DNA of 64,000 bases, taken from contig NZ_CP032684.1 of NCBI RefSeq assembly GCF_003627795.1, positions 969,001 through 1,033,000 on the forward strand. The letters run 5' to 3'. The number at the start of each line of letters is the position of its first letter. The first letter of the stretch is position 1. Of the stretch, positions 24,748-35,156 are shown piece by piece. The translations under genes and the position numbers were made by a program. The DNA is from Rhizobium sp. CCGE531 (GTDB taxonomy: Bacteria > Pseudomonadota > Alphaproteobacteria > Rhizobiales > Rhizobiaceae). The notes under the pieces are model-generated. The model saw nothing but the letters and a program-made list of their open reading frames with translations. It did not search any database and was not told the origin of the DNA.

Positions 24748-25998
24748 TTACTTCTCCAGCGCCACTACCACTTCGACATGTGAGGTCCACAGGAACTGGT
24801 CGATCGGCGTCACCCGGGTAATGCGGTAACCGCCATCGACCAGCAGCGCGAGATCGCGGGCGAGCGTCAGCGGGTTGCAGGAGACGGCGACGATCTTCTT
24901 GACCTGGGATCGGGCAAGCTCCTTGCACTGGAATTCCGCGCCGGCGCGCGGCGGGTCGAAGACGACGGCGTCGTAGACTTTCAGCTCCTGCGTCATCAAC
25001 GGCCGGCGGAAGAGGTCGCGGCGTTCGACGGAGACGGGTTTCAGCCCCTGCGTGTTACGGGCAGCCTGATCGAGTACCGCGAGCGGCTTTTCTTCGCCTT
25101 CCACCGCATGCACGCGCCCGATCCGCGCCAGGCGAAGCGAGAAGGTGCCGCTGCCGGCAAAGAGATCGGCGATGCGCTTTGCCTTGCCGACATGGGCTGC
25201 GACCAACTCGGCCATGGCGTCCTCGGCCTGCTTGGTCGCCTGCGTGAAGGTACCCGGCGGCGGCGAGACCTGCACGCCGCCGAAATCGATGATCGGCTTC
25301 ACCGGCTCCACCAGGGTCTCTCCGTTCAGCGAAAGACGCACGATGCCGCGAAGCGACAACACGGTTTCGATCGTGCCGCGGCGCTGCTTGTCCGAAAGCG
25401 ACTTGATGCCGTCGACGGCAAGATCGAGGCCGGTCTGCGTCTCCAATACCGAGATGCGGAAGGCTTCGGCATTGATGGCGATTGCCGCCGCGATCGTCCT
25501 GATCGCCGGCAAACGGGCCATGATGCCGGGCGAAGCGATGGGACATTCCTCGATGGCGACGATGTGGTGGCTTTCGGCCTGGTTGAAGCCGATCAGCATG
25601 TCCTTTTCCGTCTTGCGCGCGGCAAAGACGACCCTGCGTCGCTCGCCCGGATGCGCGGCAACGATATCGTCCACCTCGGGCGTCAGGCCCTTCGAGCGCA
25701 GCGCATCGACGACGAGTTGGCGCTTGAAGGCGCGATAGGGCGCGTCGGCATAATGCTGCAGCGTGCAGCCGCCGCAGGTGCCGTTGACACCGTGCGGGCC
25801 GAAGTGCCGACAGTGCGGCTCCTGCCGGTCCGGCGAGGCAGAAGCGATCGACATCAGCGTACCCTGGCTTTTCACCCGCGCGATGGCGACGTTTTCGCCC
25901 GGCAGCGTGAAGGGCACGTAGACCGGGCCATCGGCGCCGTGCGCGATACCGTCGCCCTGGGCGCCGAGCTTCTGTATGGTGACGTTTTCAGTGCTCAT
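24748..25998 (-). CDS. RNA (uracil-5-)-methyltransferase family protein with Fe-S site (RlmD-like)
   Basis: A 416-residue SAM-dependent RNA methyltransferase of the RumA/TrmA family, likely acting on 23S rRNA uridine. Seen: an N-terminal TRAM domain (about 1-50), [4Fe-4S] cysteines C63, C75 and C78 with a fourth further on, the SAM motif ADLFAGSGTFSLRLARI at about 275, and the catalytic Cys374 in VAVSCNPLTLARDL. The exact uridine (747 or 1939) is not decidable. It overlaps tlyA by 4 nt (ATGA), so the two rRNA methyltransferase genes form an operon. Confidence 0.85.
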   Translation of the reverse strand: MSTENVTIQKLGAQGDGIAHGADGPVYVPFTLPGENVAIARVKSQGTLMSIASASPDRQEPHCRHFGPHGVNGTCGGCTLQHYADAPYRAFKRQLVVDALRSKGLTPEVDDIVAAHPGERRRVVFAARKTEKDMLIGFNQAESHHIVAIEECPIASPGIMARLPAIRTIAAAIAINAEAFRISVLETQTGLDLAVDGIKSLSDKQRRGTIETVLSLRGIVRLSLNGETLVEPVKPIIDFGGVQVSPPPGTFTQATKQAEDAMAELVAAHVGKAKRIADLFAGSGTFSLRLARIGRVHAVEGEEKPLAVLDQAARNTQGLKPVSVERRDLFRRPLMTQELKVYDAVVFDPPRAGAEFQCKELARSQVKKIVAVSCNPLTLARDLALLVDGGYRITRVTPIDQFLWTSHVEVVVALEK

Positions 25999-26735
25999 GG
26001 CTTGATCCCTGCGAGAAGAAATTCCTGGTTGCCGTCGCCGCCTGTTATCGGAGAGGCGATGAGGCCGAGGCTCTGCCAGCCCATGTCTTCGGTGAACCAG
26101 CGCTCGAGTTCGGCCGCAACCGCCGGGGCGGAGGAGGGGTCCTTCAGAAGTCCGGCCTTGCCGATCGCATCGCGCCCGGCCTCGAATTGCGGCTTCACCA
26201 GCAGGGCTGCCCGCGCGCCCGATTCGGCAAGCGCCAGCGCCGGTGCCAGAGCCAGCTTCAGCGAAATGAAGGAGACATCGGAAACGACGAACGAGAAAGA
26301 TTTGCCGATGTCCTCGGCGGTCAGGTTGCGTGCGTTCAGCCCCTCGATATTGGTCACGCGCGGATTGGCCGCTATGCGCGGATGCATCTGGTCGTGACCG
26401 ACGTCGATCGCCGTGACATGGGCTGCACCACGCTGCAGCAGCACTTCGGTAAAGCCTCCGGTCGATGCGCCGACATCGAGACAGTGCTGCCCCTGCGGAT
26501 CGAGGCCGAAATGGTCGAGTGCCGCCACCAGCTTCAACGCCGCGCGCGAGACGTAATCCTGCGCGGGATCATCGATGCTGATCTGTGCGTCTTCGGTGAA
26601 CAGCGCCCCCGGCTTCGTCACGATCTTGCCGTTCACGGTCACCGTGCCGCGCTGGATCGCATCGCGAGCGCGCGAGCGGCTGGCGAAGAGCGAGAGGGTG
26701 ACGAGAAGCTGGTCGAGGCGTTGCGGTTCAGACAT
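25995..26735 (-). CDS. tlyA: TlyA-family rRNA 2'-O-methyltransferase
   Basis: A protein of 246 residues. TlyA proteins methylate ribose in 16S and 23S rRNA (C1409/C1920 in mycobacteria); some also have haemolysin reports. Seen: an N-terminal S4 RNA-binding domain (RLDQLLVTLSLFASRSRARDAI and a basic continuation) and the FtsJ-like SAM fold with HCLDVGASTGGFTEVLLQRG. Catalytic Lys candidates are in LLVKPQFEAGRD. ATG 26735 (MSEPQRLDQ) is chosen since earlier in-frame codons give a non-conserved extension. The stop overlaps the next gene's start. In related genomes, as I recall, dxs lies directly upstream; here two genes on the other strand intervene. Confidence 0.88.
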   Translation of the reverse strand: MSEPQRLDQLLVTLSLFASRSRARDAIQRGTVTVNGKIVTKPGALFTEDAQISIDDPAQDYVSRAALKLVAALDHFGLDPQGQHCLDVGASTGGFTEVLLQRGAAHVTAIDVGHDQMHPRIAANPRVTNIEGLNARNLTAEDIGKSFSFVVSDVSFISLKLALAPALALAESGARAALLVKPQFEAGRDAIGKAGLLKDPSSAPAVAAELERWFTEDMGWQSLGLIASPITGGDGNQEFLLAGIKP

Positions 26736-26847
26736 GGGCTGTCCATGCCGGGCAATGGGCCATGTTGCAAGCCTTTTATGCTGATATCGGCGTTGACGCC
26801 GGATCGTGGCCGGCCATAATCGCTGCAATCAACGGGCGAGGGGTATC

Positions 26848-27855
26848 ATGCGAAAGATCGGTGGCTATGCGGCGCTATTGGTGATGTCGGCCGCTCCGGC
26901 GCTTGCGAACGACACCATGGCCGAGCTGAGAACGGGCGGTCTCGCATATGTCCGCACCGGCGACATCAGCATGGATCAGGAAAAGCTGTTCATTTCGGCG
27001 GAGCAGGTCCGCGTCGATTACGTTTTCGAAAATACGTCCGACAAGGATGTCGAAAGCATCGTCGCCTTTCCGATGCCCGATATCAAGGGCGACATAGACA
27101 GCATGGTCGATGCCGGAAATGTCGATGCCGACAATTTCCTGGGTTTCACCGTGACGCAGGACGGCAAGGCCATCACGCCGACCCTTCAGCAGCGCGTATC
27201 GGTCGCCGGGGTCGACATGACGGATGAGCTGAAGGCACGTGGCGTTCCCTTGTTGCCGCTGAGCAAGGCGGCGACGGACGCAGTCGCCAAGCTGCCTGTC
27301 GATGTGCTCGAAGATTGGACGGCCCGGGGCCTGATCGCCGATAACGAATACGATAATGACGGTCAGGGCATGAAGCATCATCCGACGCCGATATGGACGC
27401 TGCATACGACCTATTGGTGGCGCACCAGGTTCCCGGCCAAGGCGAAGATCGCGGTCGAGCATCGCTACAAGCCGAGCGTCGGCGGCACCGTGGCCATCAC
27501 CTTCGCCGGCGAGGAAGACTATCAGAAGCAGCAGCTGCAGGCCTATCGCGCCAAGTACTGTTTCGACGAACCCTTCCTGAAGACGGCGGCCAAGCTCGCC
27601 GCCGCAGCCGACAAGGGCGGGCGCGGCTATACCGAAAGCTGGATCTCCTATGTGTTGACGACGGGCGCCAACTGGTCCGGCCCGATCAAGCATTTCGAGC
27701 TGACGGTCGATAAGGGCAGCCCCGACAATTACATCAGCTTCTGCGGCAAGGATGTAAAAAAGACCGGCGCGACCACCTTCCAGATGACGGCGCAGGATTT
27801 CTATCCCGAACACGATCTGGATGTCCTCATTCTCGCTGCCGTGCCGCCGAATTAG
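26848..27855 (+). CDS. DUF4424 domain protein, exported
   Basis: A protein of about 335 residues from ATG 26848, with GAGGGG about 5 nt upstream. It has a signal peptide (RKIGGYAALLVMSAAPALA), then NDTMAELRTGGLAYVRTGDISMDQEKL and DYVFENTSDKDVESIVAFPMPDI, the typical start of DUF4424. The remainder is a beta-rich periplasmic domain with ILTTTYWW-like HTTYWWRTRFPAKAKIAVEHRYKPS (core HTTYWW..FPA) and one likely disulfide pair (C272-type and SFCGKD). No catalytic motif is recognised. It lies divergent from tlyA; no operon partner follows. Confidence 0.8.
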   Translation: MRKIGGYAALLVMSAAPALANDTMAELRTGGLAYVRTGDISMDQEKLFISAEQVRVDYVFENTSDKDVESIVAFPMPDIKGDIDSMVDAGNVDADNFLGFTVTQDGKAITPTLQQRVSVAGVDMTDELKARGVPLLPLSKAATDAVAKLPVDVLEDWTARGLIADNEYDNDGQGMKHHPTPIWTLHTTYWWRTRFPAKAKIAVEHRYKPSVGGTVAITFAGEEDYQKQQLQAYRAKYCFDEPFLKTAAKLAAAADKGGRGYTESWISYVLTTGANWSGPIKHFELTVDKGSPDNYISFCGKDVKKTGATTFQMTAQDFYPEHDLDVLILAAVPPN

Positions 27856-28087
27856 AGCGGCTGGAAGAAGCGATGCGGTTGCGCGTAATTAAATAAATTT
27901 AAAGTCCGAGCCTCTACTGATGCCTGTGATTACGGTGATCGTTTTGAGATCATCGCCTGCCATGAAGGCTTCGCGCTTCTGCGTCCCAATCATGCCCTTC
28001 CCTGAATTCTTCGAGCATCGGCCGCGTTCCCTCCCAATCGCGGCCTAATGACGCTCGCCAGGACCGGCGCTCAGGAGGCGCTCGCCC

Positions 28088-30034
28088 ATGTTTGCGAAAA
28101 AACTCTCGCTGAATGGCAAACTTGCCATCACGTTCACGGCGTTGATCGCCATCTTTGCCTGCGTTTCCGCATTCGTCTATTCCAAGGAAGAAGTGTCCGC
28201 CGGTGCTGCCGCCGAGCAGACCAAGTCGCAGCAGCTCGTCAGCATGATCGACGATTCCCTGCAGGCCATGCTGGAACAGGCGGTCAATCTGCGCGGCTTC
28301 CTGCTGCTGCGCAGCGAAAGCACCTATGGTGATATCTTCAACAATCGCGAACGGATGTTGAAGAGCATCGCCGCAGCCAAGCAGGTCGCGGCCGATTCCC
28401 CGGATCTGCTGCAGGCCATCGACAACATGCAGAAAGCCGCCGATCTCTATTTCCATCAGCTCGCGGAGCCGCAGGCCAAGGCCCGCAAGGAAACCGAGAT
28501 GCCGCTCGACCAGGTCGTCAAGATCGGTCAGAACGAAACCAAGGGCCAGCTCGATGGCTTCCGCGACGCTGCCGCCAAGATCAAGCAGGCTGCCCGTGCC
28601 AAGGCCAGCGAGCTGGCAGCCATGCAGGACGATGCCAACGGCGATCTGCGCCTGACGCTTATCGTCGGCGGCGTCTTCGCGTCGTTCGCTGCCGCCGTTC
28701 TCGCCTGGTTGCTGTCGCGCCTCATCGTGCGTCCGATCGTCGGCATGACGGCCGCGATGGGCCGACTGGCGAACGGCGAGCATGATGTCGAAGTCCCGGC
28801 CGTCGGCCGTGGCGACGAAGTCGGCCGTATGGCCGATGCCGTCCTGGTCTTCAAGCAGGCCGGGATCGAAAAGCTGCGTCTTGCCGGCGAGACCGAGCGC
28901 ATGCGCGGCGATGCCGAGCGCGAGCGTCAGATGAACGACGAGCAGAAGGCGCGTGAAGAGGGTGAAATTCGCTTTGCCATGGAAGCACTCGCGGGCGGCC
29001 TCTCCGCCCTGTCTTCCGGCAATGTCGCGACCCGCCTGCGCAATAGCTTTACGCCGCAGTTCGATAGCGTCCGCGCCGACTTCAACAATGCGGTGGAAAA
29101 GCTGGAAGCCGCTTTGCAATCCGTCGGCCGCAATGCCTCCGCCATCAATGCCGGTGCCGACGAGATCCGCTCGGCCGCCGACGATCTGGCGCACCGCACC
29201 GAGCAGCAGGCTGCCGCCGTCGAGGAGACCGCCGCGGCGCTGGAGCAGGTAACGACGACCGTCCGCGACTCCGCCAAGCGTGCCGAAGATGTCGGCCATC
29301 TCGTCGAGCGTGCCCGCCTCGGCGCGGAACGCTCCGGTGAAGTGGTGCGCAACGCCGTCTCCGCCATGCAGCAGATCGAAAAGTCCTCGGGCGAGATCGG
29401 CAACATCATCAGCGTCATCGACGATATCGCCTTCCAGACCAACCTGCTTGCGCTGAACGCCGGTGTTGAGGCGGCCCGCGCCGGTGATGCCGGCAAGGGC
29501 TTTGCCGTCGTCGCCCAGGAGGTCCGCGAGCTCGCCCAGCGCTCGGCCAATGCCGCCAAGGAAATCAAGGCGCTGATCACGACATCGAGCGATCAGGTCA
29601 ATACCGGTGTGTCCCTGGTCGGCGAAACCGGCAAGGCCCTCCAGTTGATCGTCTCCGAAGTGCAGGAGATCAACCGCCATGTTGGCGCGATCGTCACTGC
29701 GACCCGCGAACAGTCGATCGGCCTGCAGGAGATCAACACGGCCGTCAACAACATGGATCAGGGTACGCAGAAGAATGCCGCCATGGTCGAGGAACAGACG
29801 GCCGCAAGCCATGCGCTCGCCCGCGAAGCTTCGGCACTCAACGAGCTGCTGCAGCAGTTCCGCCTCGGCGATGCCGCGCAGGCTGTACCCGCGCGTCCGG
29901 TCGCGGCGACAGCACGCTCGAGGCCGGCCGCATCTCCGGCCCGCGCTCTTGGGCGCACCATCGCCAAGGCCTTCGGCGGCAAGGCAACGGCGACGGCCGC
30001 TGTCGCTGCCCGCGACGACTGGGAGGAGTTCTGA
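28088..30034 (+). CDS. Methyl-accepting chemotaxis protein
   Basis: A 648-residue chemoreceptor. Seen: membrane helix 1 (about 11-31), a periplasmic helical sensor domain of about 155 residues (32-187), membrane helix 2 (188-214), HAMP (211-265), a second HAMP-like stretch around 300-350, and the signalling hairpin with the tip [24 protein letters not shown]. The protein ends DDWEEF; W-x-x-F at the extreme C-terminus matches the pentapeptide that tethers CheR/CheB to some receptors. The ligand is unknown. No che genes lie nearby. Starts at ATG 28088 after AGGAGG. Confidence 0.92.
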   Translation: MFAKKLSLNGKLAITFTALIAIFACVSAFVYSKEEVSAGAAAEQTKSQQLVSMIDDSLQAMLEQAVNLRGFLLLRSESTYGDIFNNRERMLKSIAAAKQVAADSPDLLQAIDNMQKAADLYFHQLAEPQAKARKETEMPLDQVVKIGQNETKGQLDGFRDAAAKIKQAARAKASELAAMQDDANGDLRLTLIVGGVFASFAAAVLAWLLSRLIVRPIVGMTAAMGRLANGEHDVEVPAVGRGDEVGRMADAVLVFKQAGIEKLRLAGETERMRGDAERERQMNDEQKAREEGEIRFAMEALAGGLSALSSGNVATRLRNSFTPQFDSVRADFNNAVEKLEAALQSVGRNASAINAGADEIRSAADDLAHRTEQQAAAVEETAAALEQVTTTVRDSAKRAEDVGHLVERARLGAERSGEVVRNAVSAMQQIEKSSGEIGNIISVIDDIAFQTNLLALNAGVEAARAGDAGKGFAVVAQEVRELAQRSANAAKEIKALITTSSDQVNTGVSLVGETGKALQLIVSEVQEINRHVGAIVTATREQSIGLQEINTAVNNMDQGTQKNAAMVEEQTAASHALAREASALNELLQQFRLGDAAQAVPARPVAATARSRPAASPARALGRTIAKAFGGKATATAAVAARDDWEEF

Positions 30035-30041
30035 TCCAATA

Positions 30042-30180
30042 ACTCTCCCCTTGATGGGGAGGGTTCGGCACGCCGTGCCGGGGCGGGGTAACGACGGCAT
30101 CCGTCGAAATCCCGTCCCATTTCATGGGAGATCACCCCCAACTCGCCGCTTTGCGGCGATTTTCCCTCAAGGGGAGGGCA
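30042..30180. repeat. Mosaic palindromic element (element B, copy 2)
   Basis: CTCTCCCCTTGATGGGGAGGG at one end and TTCCCTCAAGGGGAGGG at the other enclose CGGCACGCCGTGCCGGGGCGGGG and CACCCCCAACTCGCCGC. The layout is the same as at 39472 and 40401. It lies just after the chemoreceptor stop. Confidence 0.75.
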
Positions 30181-30196
30181 ATCGCATTCGGCGCCG

Positions 30197-30278
30197 CACC
30201 TTCTCCCCTCGGGGGTCCGAAGGACGGGTTGAGACCCGTGGCTCAACCCCGGCGAGGTGGCCCGAGGGGAGAAGGGTG
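30197..30278. repeat. Nested long hairpin
   Basis: CTTCTCCCCTCGGG (30200-30213) pairs with CCCGAGGGGAGAAGG (30261-30275); inside, GTTGAG/CTCAAC form a second stem near 30228-30247. It differs from element B in sequence. Located between the convergent chemoreceptor and dxs genes. Confidence 0.7.
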
Positions 30279-30333
30279 AGCGGCAACGACCTCATTTCAA
30301 ATGCGATTGCACTGCCTAAAGGGGGAGGTAAAC

Positions 30334-32250
30334 CTAGCCGGCGGCTTCGACGATGCGGCCGTGGCCGAGCGTGCGGAATACCGTCTGCACGATGCCGGCA
30401 CGGTCGAGACCGGCCCTGGCATTCATGGCTTCAGGCTTTGCCTGTTCCATCCAGATATCGGGCATGACGAGCGAGCGGATCTTCAGGCCATTGTCGAGCA
30501 GGCCCTCATTGGCGAGAAACTGCATGACCTGGCTGCCGAACCCGCCGACCGAACCTTCCTCGATGGTGATCAGCATTTCGTGATGCGCTGCGAGCTGGCG
30601 GATGAGGTCGTGATCGAGCGGCTTGGCAAAGCGCGCATCGGCGACCGTCGTCGACAGGCCGGCGGCATCGAGATCCTCGGCTGCAGCTAGGCTGTCGGCC
30701 AGCCGGGTGCCGAAGGACAGCAACGCGACTTTCGAACCCTGCTTCACCACGCGCCCCTTGCCGATTTCGAGGATCTGACCCCGTTCCGGCAGCTCGACGC
30801 CGACACCTTCTCCGCGCGGATAGCGGAAGGAGATCGGACCGAGATCATAGGCGGCGGCGGTGCGCACCATATGCTTGAGTTCCGCCTCGTCGGCCGCGGC
30901 CATGACGACGAAACCGGGCAGGGTGGCAAGAAAGGCGGTATCGAAGGAGCCCGCATGCGTCGGGCCATCGGCGCCGACGAAGCCGGCGCGGTCGATCGGA
31001 AAGCGCACCGGTAGGCCCTGGATCGCCACGTCATGCACCACCTGGTCGTAGGCACGCTGCAGGAAGGTGGAATAGAGGGCGGCGAACGGCTTGTAGCCTT
31101 CTGCGGCGAGGCCGGCGGCGAAGGTCACGGCATGCTGCTCGGCGATGCCGACATCGAAACAGCGCTTGGGGAAGAATTCCTGCAGCTTGTCGAGGCCGGT
31201 GCCGTTCGGCATGGCGGCGGTAATGCCGACGATCTTGTCGTCGAGCGTTGCCTCCTGCACCAAAGCGTCCGCAAAGACGCTGGTATAGCTCGGCGCATTC
31301 GGCTTCACCTTTGTCTGCGCGCCGGTGATGACGTCGAACTTGTTGACGCCGTGATACTTGTCGGCGGCCGCTTCGGCCGGCGGATAGCCCTTGCCCTTCT
31401 GCGTCACGATATGGATCAGCACCGGACCTTGCGCGTTGTCGCGCACATTGCGCAGCACCGGCAGCAGATGCTCGAAGGAATGGCCGTCGATCGGGCCGAT
31501 ATGGTAGAAGCCCATCTCCTCGAACATGGTACCGCCGGTCACATAGCCCCGGGCGTGCTCGACCGCCCGCGTGATGGCCCGGTCGACCTTCTTGCCGAGA
31601 TAGGCGGTCAGCTTCTTGCCGAAATCGCGGAAGCCCATATAGGTGCGGCCGGAGGCGAGGCGGGCGAGATAGGCGCTCATCGCCCCCGTCGGCGGGGCAA
31701 TCGACATGTCGTTGTCATTGAGGATGACGATCAGCCGTGCGTCGAGCGCGCCGGCATTGTTCAAGGCTTCGTAGGCCATGCCGGCCGACATGGCGCCGTC
31801 GCCGATGACGGCGATGACGCGGCGGTCGGTCTTATCCAGTTCGGCGGCAACCGCCATGCCGAGACCGGCGGAAATGGACGTCGAGGAATGCGCGGCGCCG
31901 AAGGGATCGTATTCGCTTTCGGCGCGGCGCGTGAAACCGGAAAGGCCGTCTTCCTGACGCAGAGTGCGAATGCGGTCGCGACGCCCGGTGAGGATCTTGT
32001 GCGGATAACATTGATGCCCGACATCGAAGATCAGCCGATCGTTCGGCGTATCGAAAACGCTGTGGATGGCAATGGTCAATTCGACGACGCCGAGGCCGGC
32101 GCCGAGATGCCCGCCGGTGCGCGATACCGCATCGATCATCTCGTCGCGGACTTCGCGGGCGAGCTGCGGCAAGTCCCGGTCCTCCAGCTTTCGCAGGTCG
32201 GAAGGATAGTGGACCTGGTCCAGCAGGGGCGTCTCTGGCATTTGTGTCAA
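30334..32250 (-). CDS. dxs: 1-deoxy-D-xylulose-5-phosphate synthase
   Basis: A 638-residue thiamine-diphosphate enzyme joining pyruvate and glyceraldehyde-3-phosphate; the first step of the MEP isoprenoid pathway, also feeding thiamine and pyridoxal synthesis. Seen: [18 protein letters not shown] (conserved His), the TPP motif [18 protein letters not shown], the [11 protein letters not shown] segment, and the transketolase-type pyrimidine domain with [20 protein letters not shown] and [14 protein letters not shown]. Length is typical. ispH, the last step of the same pathway, is at 60677. Starts at ATG 32250. Confidence 0.96.
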   Translation of the reverse strand: MTQMPETPLLDQVHYPSDLRKLEDRDLPQLAREVRDEMIDAVSRTGGHLGAGLGVVELTIAIHSVFDTPNDRLIFDVGHQCYPHKILTGRRDRIRTLRQEDGLSGFTRRAESEYDPFGAAHSSTSISAGLGMAVAAELDKTDRRVIAVIGDGAMSAGMAYEALNNAGALDARLIVILNDNDMSIAPPTGAMSAYLARLASGRTYMGFRDFGKKLTAYLGKKVDRAITRAVEHARGYVTGGTMFEEMGFYHIGPIDGHSFEHLLPVLRNVRDNAQGPVLIHIVTQKGKGYPPAEAAADKYHGVNKFDVITGAQTKVKPNAPSYTSVFADALVQEATLDDKIVGITAAMPNGTGLDKLQEFFPKRCFDVGIAEQHAVTFAAGLAAEGYKPFAALYSTFLQRAYDQVVHDVAIQGLPVRFPIDRAGFVGADGPTHAGSFDTAFLATLPGFVVMAAADEAELKHMVRTAAAYDLGPISFRYPRGEGVGVELPERGQILEIGKGRVVKQGSKVALLSFGTRLADSLAAAEDLDAAGLSTTVADARFAKPLDHDLIRQLAAHHEMLITIEEGSVGGFGSQVMQFLANEGLLDNGLKIRSLVMPDIWMEQAKPEAMNARAGLDRAGIVQTVFRTLGHGRIVEAAG

Positions 32251-32375
32251 GGCGGATGCCTCTTTCTTGCTATTCTTGGGCGGTTGTCCGCCTTTACGTC
32301 AAAACAGATTGCGACAAAAGACGCCGAATTCAAGGTGTTCCCGAACAAGAAACATGTGGGAGTGTCATGAACCCG

Positions 32376-33299
32376 TTAGCCTTCCGGCAGGGGAATGAAC
32401 TCTTCCTCGTCGCCGGGCACGATATCGAAGCGGCCGGTGCGCCATTCTTCCTTGGCCTTTTGGATGCGCTCCTTTGAGGACGAGACGAAATTCCACCAGA
32501 TATAGCGCTTCGAATTGAGCGCTGCACCGCCAAAAAGCATGAGATGACAGCCTTTTTCGGCAGCCTCCAGCGTTATCGCATCGCCGGGACGGAAAACGAG
32601 CAGTTGATCCTGTTCGAAACGATCGCCGGCGACGATAAGCGAGCCGGAGAGGATATAGACGGCACGCTCCTCATGCGCTGCCCCGAAAGGAAACGCCGTA
32701 TTCGGCTGGAGCTGGAGATCGACGTAGAGCGTGTCGGAGAAGGATTTTACCGACGACTTCAGGCCCTCGAATTCGCCGATGACAACGCGCCCGGTCACGC
32801 CGCCATCGGCGATCGTTGGCAAGTCATCCTTTTCCGTATGGGCGAAGGAGGGATCTATCTCCTCCTTGTCGTCAGGGAGCGCCAGCCACGTCTGCAGGCC
32901 GGACATGGCGAATGGGTGGTCGCGCAGGTTTTCCGGCGTGCGCTCGGAATGCACGATGCCGCGCCCGGCCGTCATCAGGTTGACGTCGCCGGGGCGGATC
33001 ACCTTGGCCGTGCCGAGGCTGTCCATATGGCGGATCTCGCCGTCGAACAGGTAGGTGACCGTGGAAAGCCCGATATGCGGATGTGGACGAACATCGAGCG
33101 CCTGCCCCGGCCGTAAAATTGCGGGACCCATGCGATCGAAGAAGATGAACGGTCCCACCAGCCGGCGCCGGCTGCTCGGAAGCGCGCGCCGCACGGAGAA
33201 GCCGCCGAGGTCGCTGGTGCGCGGAATGATAAGGTTCTCGATCGCGTCACAGGCGAAGGCATCGCCGGCCTGGGGATCGTTGCCTGGGAAGAAGGACAT
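32376..33299 (-). CDS. Pirin family protein
   Basis: A 307-residue bicupin protein. Seen: the pirin N-terminal cupin with VGPFIFFDRMGPAILRPGQALDVRPHPHIGLSTVTYLFDGEI (core HPHIG giving metal His), GRGIVHSERTPE, and a C-terminal cupin with NTAFPFGAAHEERAVYIL. Bacterial pirins bind Fe or other metal; some have quercetin 2,3-dioxygenase activity and others regulate pyruvate metabolism. Which applies here is unknown. Starts at ATG 33299 with GGAGAG upstream. Confidence 0.88.
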   Translation of the reverse strand: MSFFPGNDPQAGDAFACDAIENLIIPRTSDLGGFSVRRALPSSRRRLVGPFIFFDRMGPAILRPGQALDVRPHPHIGLSTVTYLFDGEIRHMDSLGTAKVIRPGDVNLMTAGRGIVHSERTPENLRDHPFAMSGLQTWLALPDDKEEIDPSFAHTEKDDLPTIADGGVTGRVVIGEFEGLKSSVKSFSDTLYVDLQLQPNTAFPFGAAHEERAVYILSGSLIVAGDRFEQDQLLVFRPGDAITLEAAEKGCHLMLFGGAALNSKRYIWWNFVSSSKERIQKAKEEWRTGRFDIVPGDEEEFIPLPEG

Positions 33300-33383
33300 A
33301 TCGGCTCTCCTTTCGGTTGGGACACAACCTACCGGGCCAACCTAACGGGAATGCCGGCCAAACTCAAACTTTCCCGCTTCGTC

Positions 33384-33635
33384 TTAGGCGCCGTCCAGCG
33401 CTTCCGTGCCCTGCGGCTTGCCGGCGCGGTCGAGCCGGATTTTCTCGATGCGGTTTTCCGCCGCCGATAGCAGCGCCTCGCAATGCTTCTTCAGAGCCTC
33501 GCCGCGCTCGTAGATCGAGATGGATTCATCCAGCGCCACATCGCCGCGTTCGAGCCGGGCGACAATGCTCTCAAGCTCCGCCACGGCCTTCTCGAAGGAA
33601 TAGCCTGATACATCTGCCTTGGCGCTCTCGCTCAT
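33384..33635 (-). CDS. xseB: Exodeoxyribonuclease VII small subunit
   Basis: An 83-residue subunit. XseB binds the large subunit XseA to form the single-strand-specific exonuclease VII. Seen: the signature [41 protein letters not shown] (core [24 protein letters not shown]), forming a helical hairpin. ATG 33635 is chosen over TTG 33641 because AAAGG lies 6 nt before it. It abuts the histone-deacetylase-like gene (2-nt gap), so both are likely co-transcribed. xseA is not in the window. Confidence 0.94.
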   Translation of the reverse strand: MSESAKADVSGYSFEKAVAELESIVARLERGDVALDESISIYERGEALKKHCEALLSAAENRIEKIRLDRAGKPQGTEALDGA

Positions 33636-33637
33636 CG

Positions 33638-34579
33638 TCAACCTTTCATCATGCGTAGAATATGCATCCCCGCCGACTCGGCGAGGCCTTCCAGATCATA
33701 GCCGCCTTCGAGCAGGCTGACGACCCGGTTCTTGGCGCTGCGGTCGGCGACCTCGAGCAGCCGTCCCGTCGCCCAGTCGAAATCCTCGCCCGTCAGGTTC
33801 AGCTGTGCCAGCGGATCGCGGTGGTGGGCGTCGAAACCGGCCGAGATGATGATGAGGTCGGGGCGGAAGTCATTGAGCGCCGGCAGGACGCGCGACTTGA
33901 AGGCCTCGCGGAAATGATCGCCGCCGGTATTGGGCGACAGCGGCGCATTGACGATGGTGTTGTGCGCGCCGCGCTCTTCCTTCTTGCCCGTGCCCGGATA
34001 GAGCGGCATCTGATGGGTGGAACAGAAGAGCACCGACGGATCGTCCCAGAAGATGTCCTGCGTGCCGTTGCCGTGGTGCACGTCCCAGTCGACGATGGCG
34101 ACGCGCTCGGCGCCGTGGGCCTTCTGCGCATGGCGAGCGGCGATTGCCGCGTTGTTGAAGAAACAGAAGCCCATGGCCTTGTTCTTCTCGGCATGGTGCC
34201 CGGGCGGACGGGCCGCGACGAAGACATTGTCGGCGGCACCGGAGAAGACGTCGTCGACCGCCGCCATGGCGCCGCCGACGCCATGCATGATCGCCTGCAG
34301 CGTCTTCGGGCTGGCATAGGTATCCGCCTCGAGCTGGGTGATCTCGCCGTCGTCGCCTCTGTCCGGTATTGAGCGCAGCACGAAATCCAGATGCTCTTCG
34401 GGATGCGCAAGCAGGATCGCATCCTCATGGGCGGGAGGCGCCTTTCGCCGGTCCAGCCGCTCGAAATTCGGATGTTCCAGCGCGATATTCAGCGACCGCA
34501 GCCGATCCGGCCGCTCCGGGTGGCCAGGCGGAACAATATGTTCCAGGAAGATCGGGTGTTCATAAAGACGTGTGCTCAT
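33638..34579 (-). CDS. Histone deacetylase superfamily hydrolase
   Basis: A 313-residue Zn2+ hydrolase of the class II HDAC/acetylpolyamine amidohydrolase family. Seen: [20 protein letters not shown] (active-site His pair), [18 protein letters not shown] (Zn ligands Asp and His), [24 protein letters not shown] (third Zn ligand Asp) and [12 protein letters not shown]. These key residues are intact, so it should be active. Bacterial substrates are probably acetylated polyamines or acetyl-lysine; not determined. Next to xseB. Confidence 0.9.
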   Translation of the reverse strand: MSTRLYEHPIFLEHIVPPGHPERPDRLRSLNIALEHPNFERLDRRKAPPAHEDAILLAHPEEHLDFVLRSIPDRGDDGEITQLEADTYASPKTLQAIMHGVGGAMAAVDDVFSGAADNVFVAARPPGHHAEKNKAMGFCFFNNAAIAARHAQKAHGAERVAIVDWDVHHGNGTQDIFWDDPSVLFCSTHQMPLYPGTGKKEERGAHNTIVNAPLSPNTGGDHFREAFKSRVLPALNDFRPDLIIISAGFDAHHRDPLAQLNLTGEDFDWATGRLLEVADRSAKNRVVSLLEGGYDLEGLAESAGMHILRMMKG

Positions 34580-34743
34580 GGGGCCAATCTATAAATGAGG
34601 TGTGACGCCTATTACAGGACATGGACAATGTCACTACAATGTCAACAACCCGCCTTAACCACTCTCAATGGCGCCCGTTTACTTATCGGGGCGCGGTGTT
34701 AAGCTTTTGTTAGGGCGAGTATGGCGTCGGCCAGGATTATTGC

Positions 34744-35148
34744 GTGATGGCGAGAGCAGAACGATCCGATGTCATCGAGGTAAGGGTGCCGCCGCGCGAT
34801 ATCGACCGGCACGGCCAAATGTTTATCGCCTCCTATATCTCCCAGGCGGAAACGGCGCTCTCGAATTTCTGGCGCACGCGGCCGCTGGTCGACGACGAGC
34901 CCCTCTATATCGCTAGGAAAGCATCCTGTTCGCTGCATCGGGCCTTGCACCATGACGATCTTGCCCGCTTTTCGATCAGCGTCAACAAGATCGGCGGCAA
35001 GTCGATCGGCTTCATGATCATGGTCGAAACCGGCAATGAACTGGCGGCGGAGGTGGAAATTCTCTGGCTCGCGGTCCGTGGCGAGGAGCACGATCCGGCA
35101 TCGCTGCCGGAAGACACGCGCGACTGGCTCTATAAATATCTGACGTAA
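34744..35148 (+). CDS. Hotdog-fold thioesterase-like protein
   Basis: A 134-residue single hotdog domain. Seen: VRVPPRDIDRHGQMFIASYISQAETALSNFW, the start of acyl-CoA thioesterase/4-hydroxybenzoyl-CoA thioesterase proteins with Asp in the usual catalytic position (core RDIDRHGQMF), then the strand-rich C-terminal half. Starts GTG 34744 or ATG 34747, adjacent codons. No membrane segment. The acyl substrate is unknown. It lies divergent from the HDAC-like gene and convergent with bioY. Confidence 0.75.
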   Translation: MMARAERSDVIEVRVPPRDIDRHGQMFIASYISQAETALSNFWRTRPLVDDEPLYIARKASCSLHRALHHDDLARFSISVNKIGGKSIGFMIMVETGNELAAEVEILWLAVRGEEHDPASLPEDTRDWLYKYLT

Positions 35149-35156
35149 GTCGAGCT

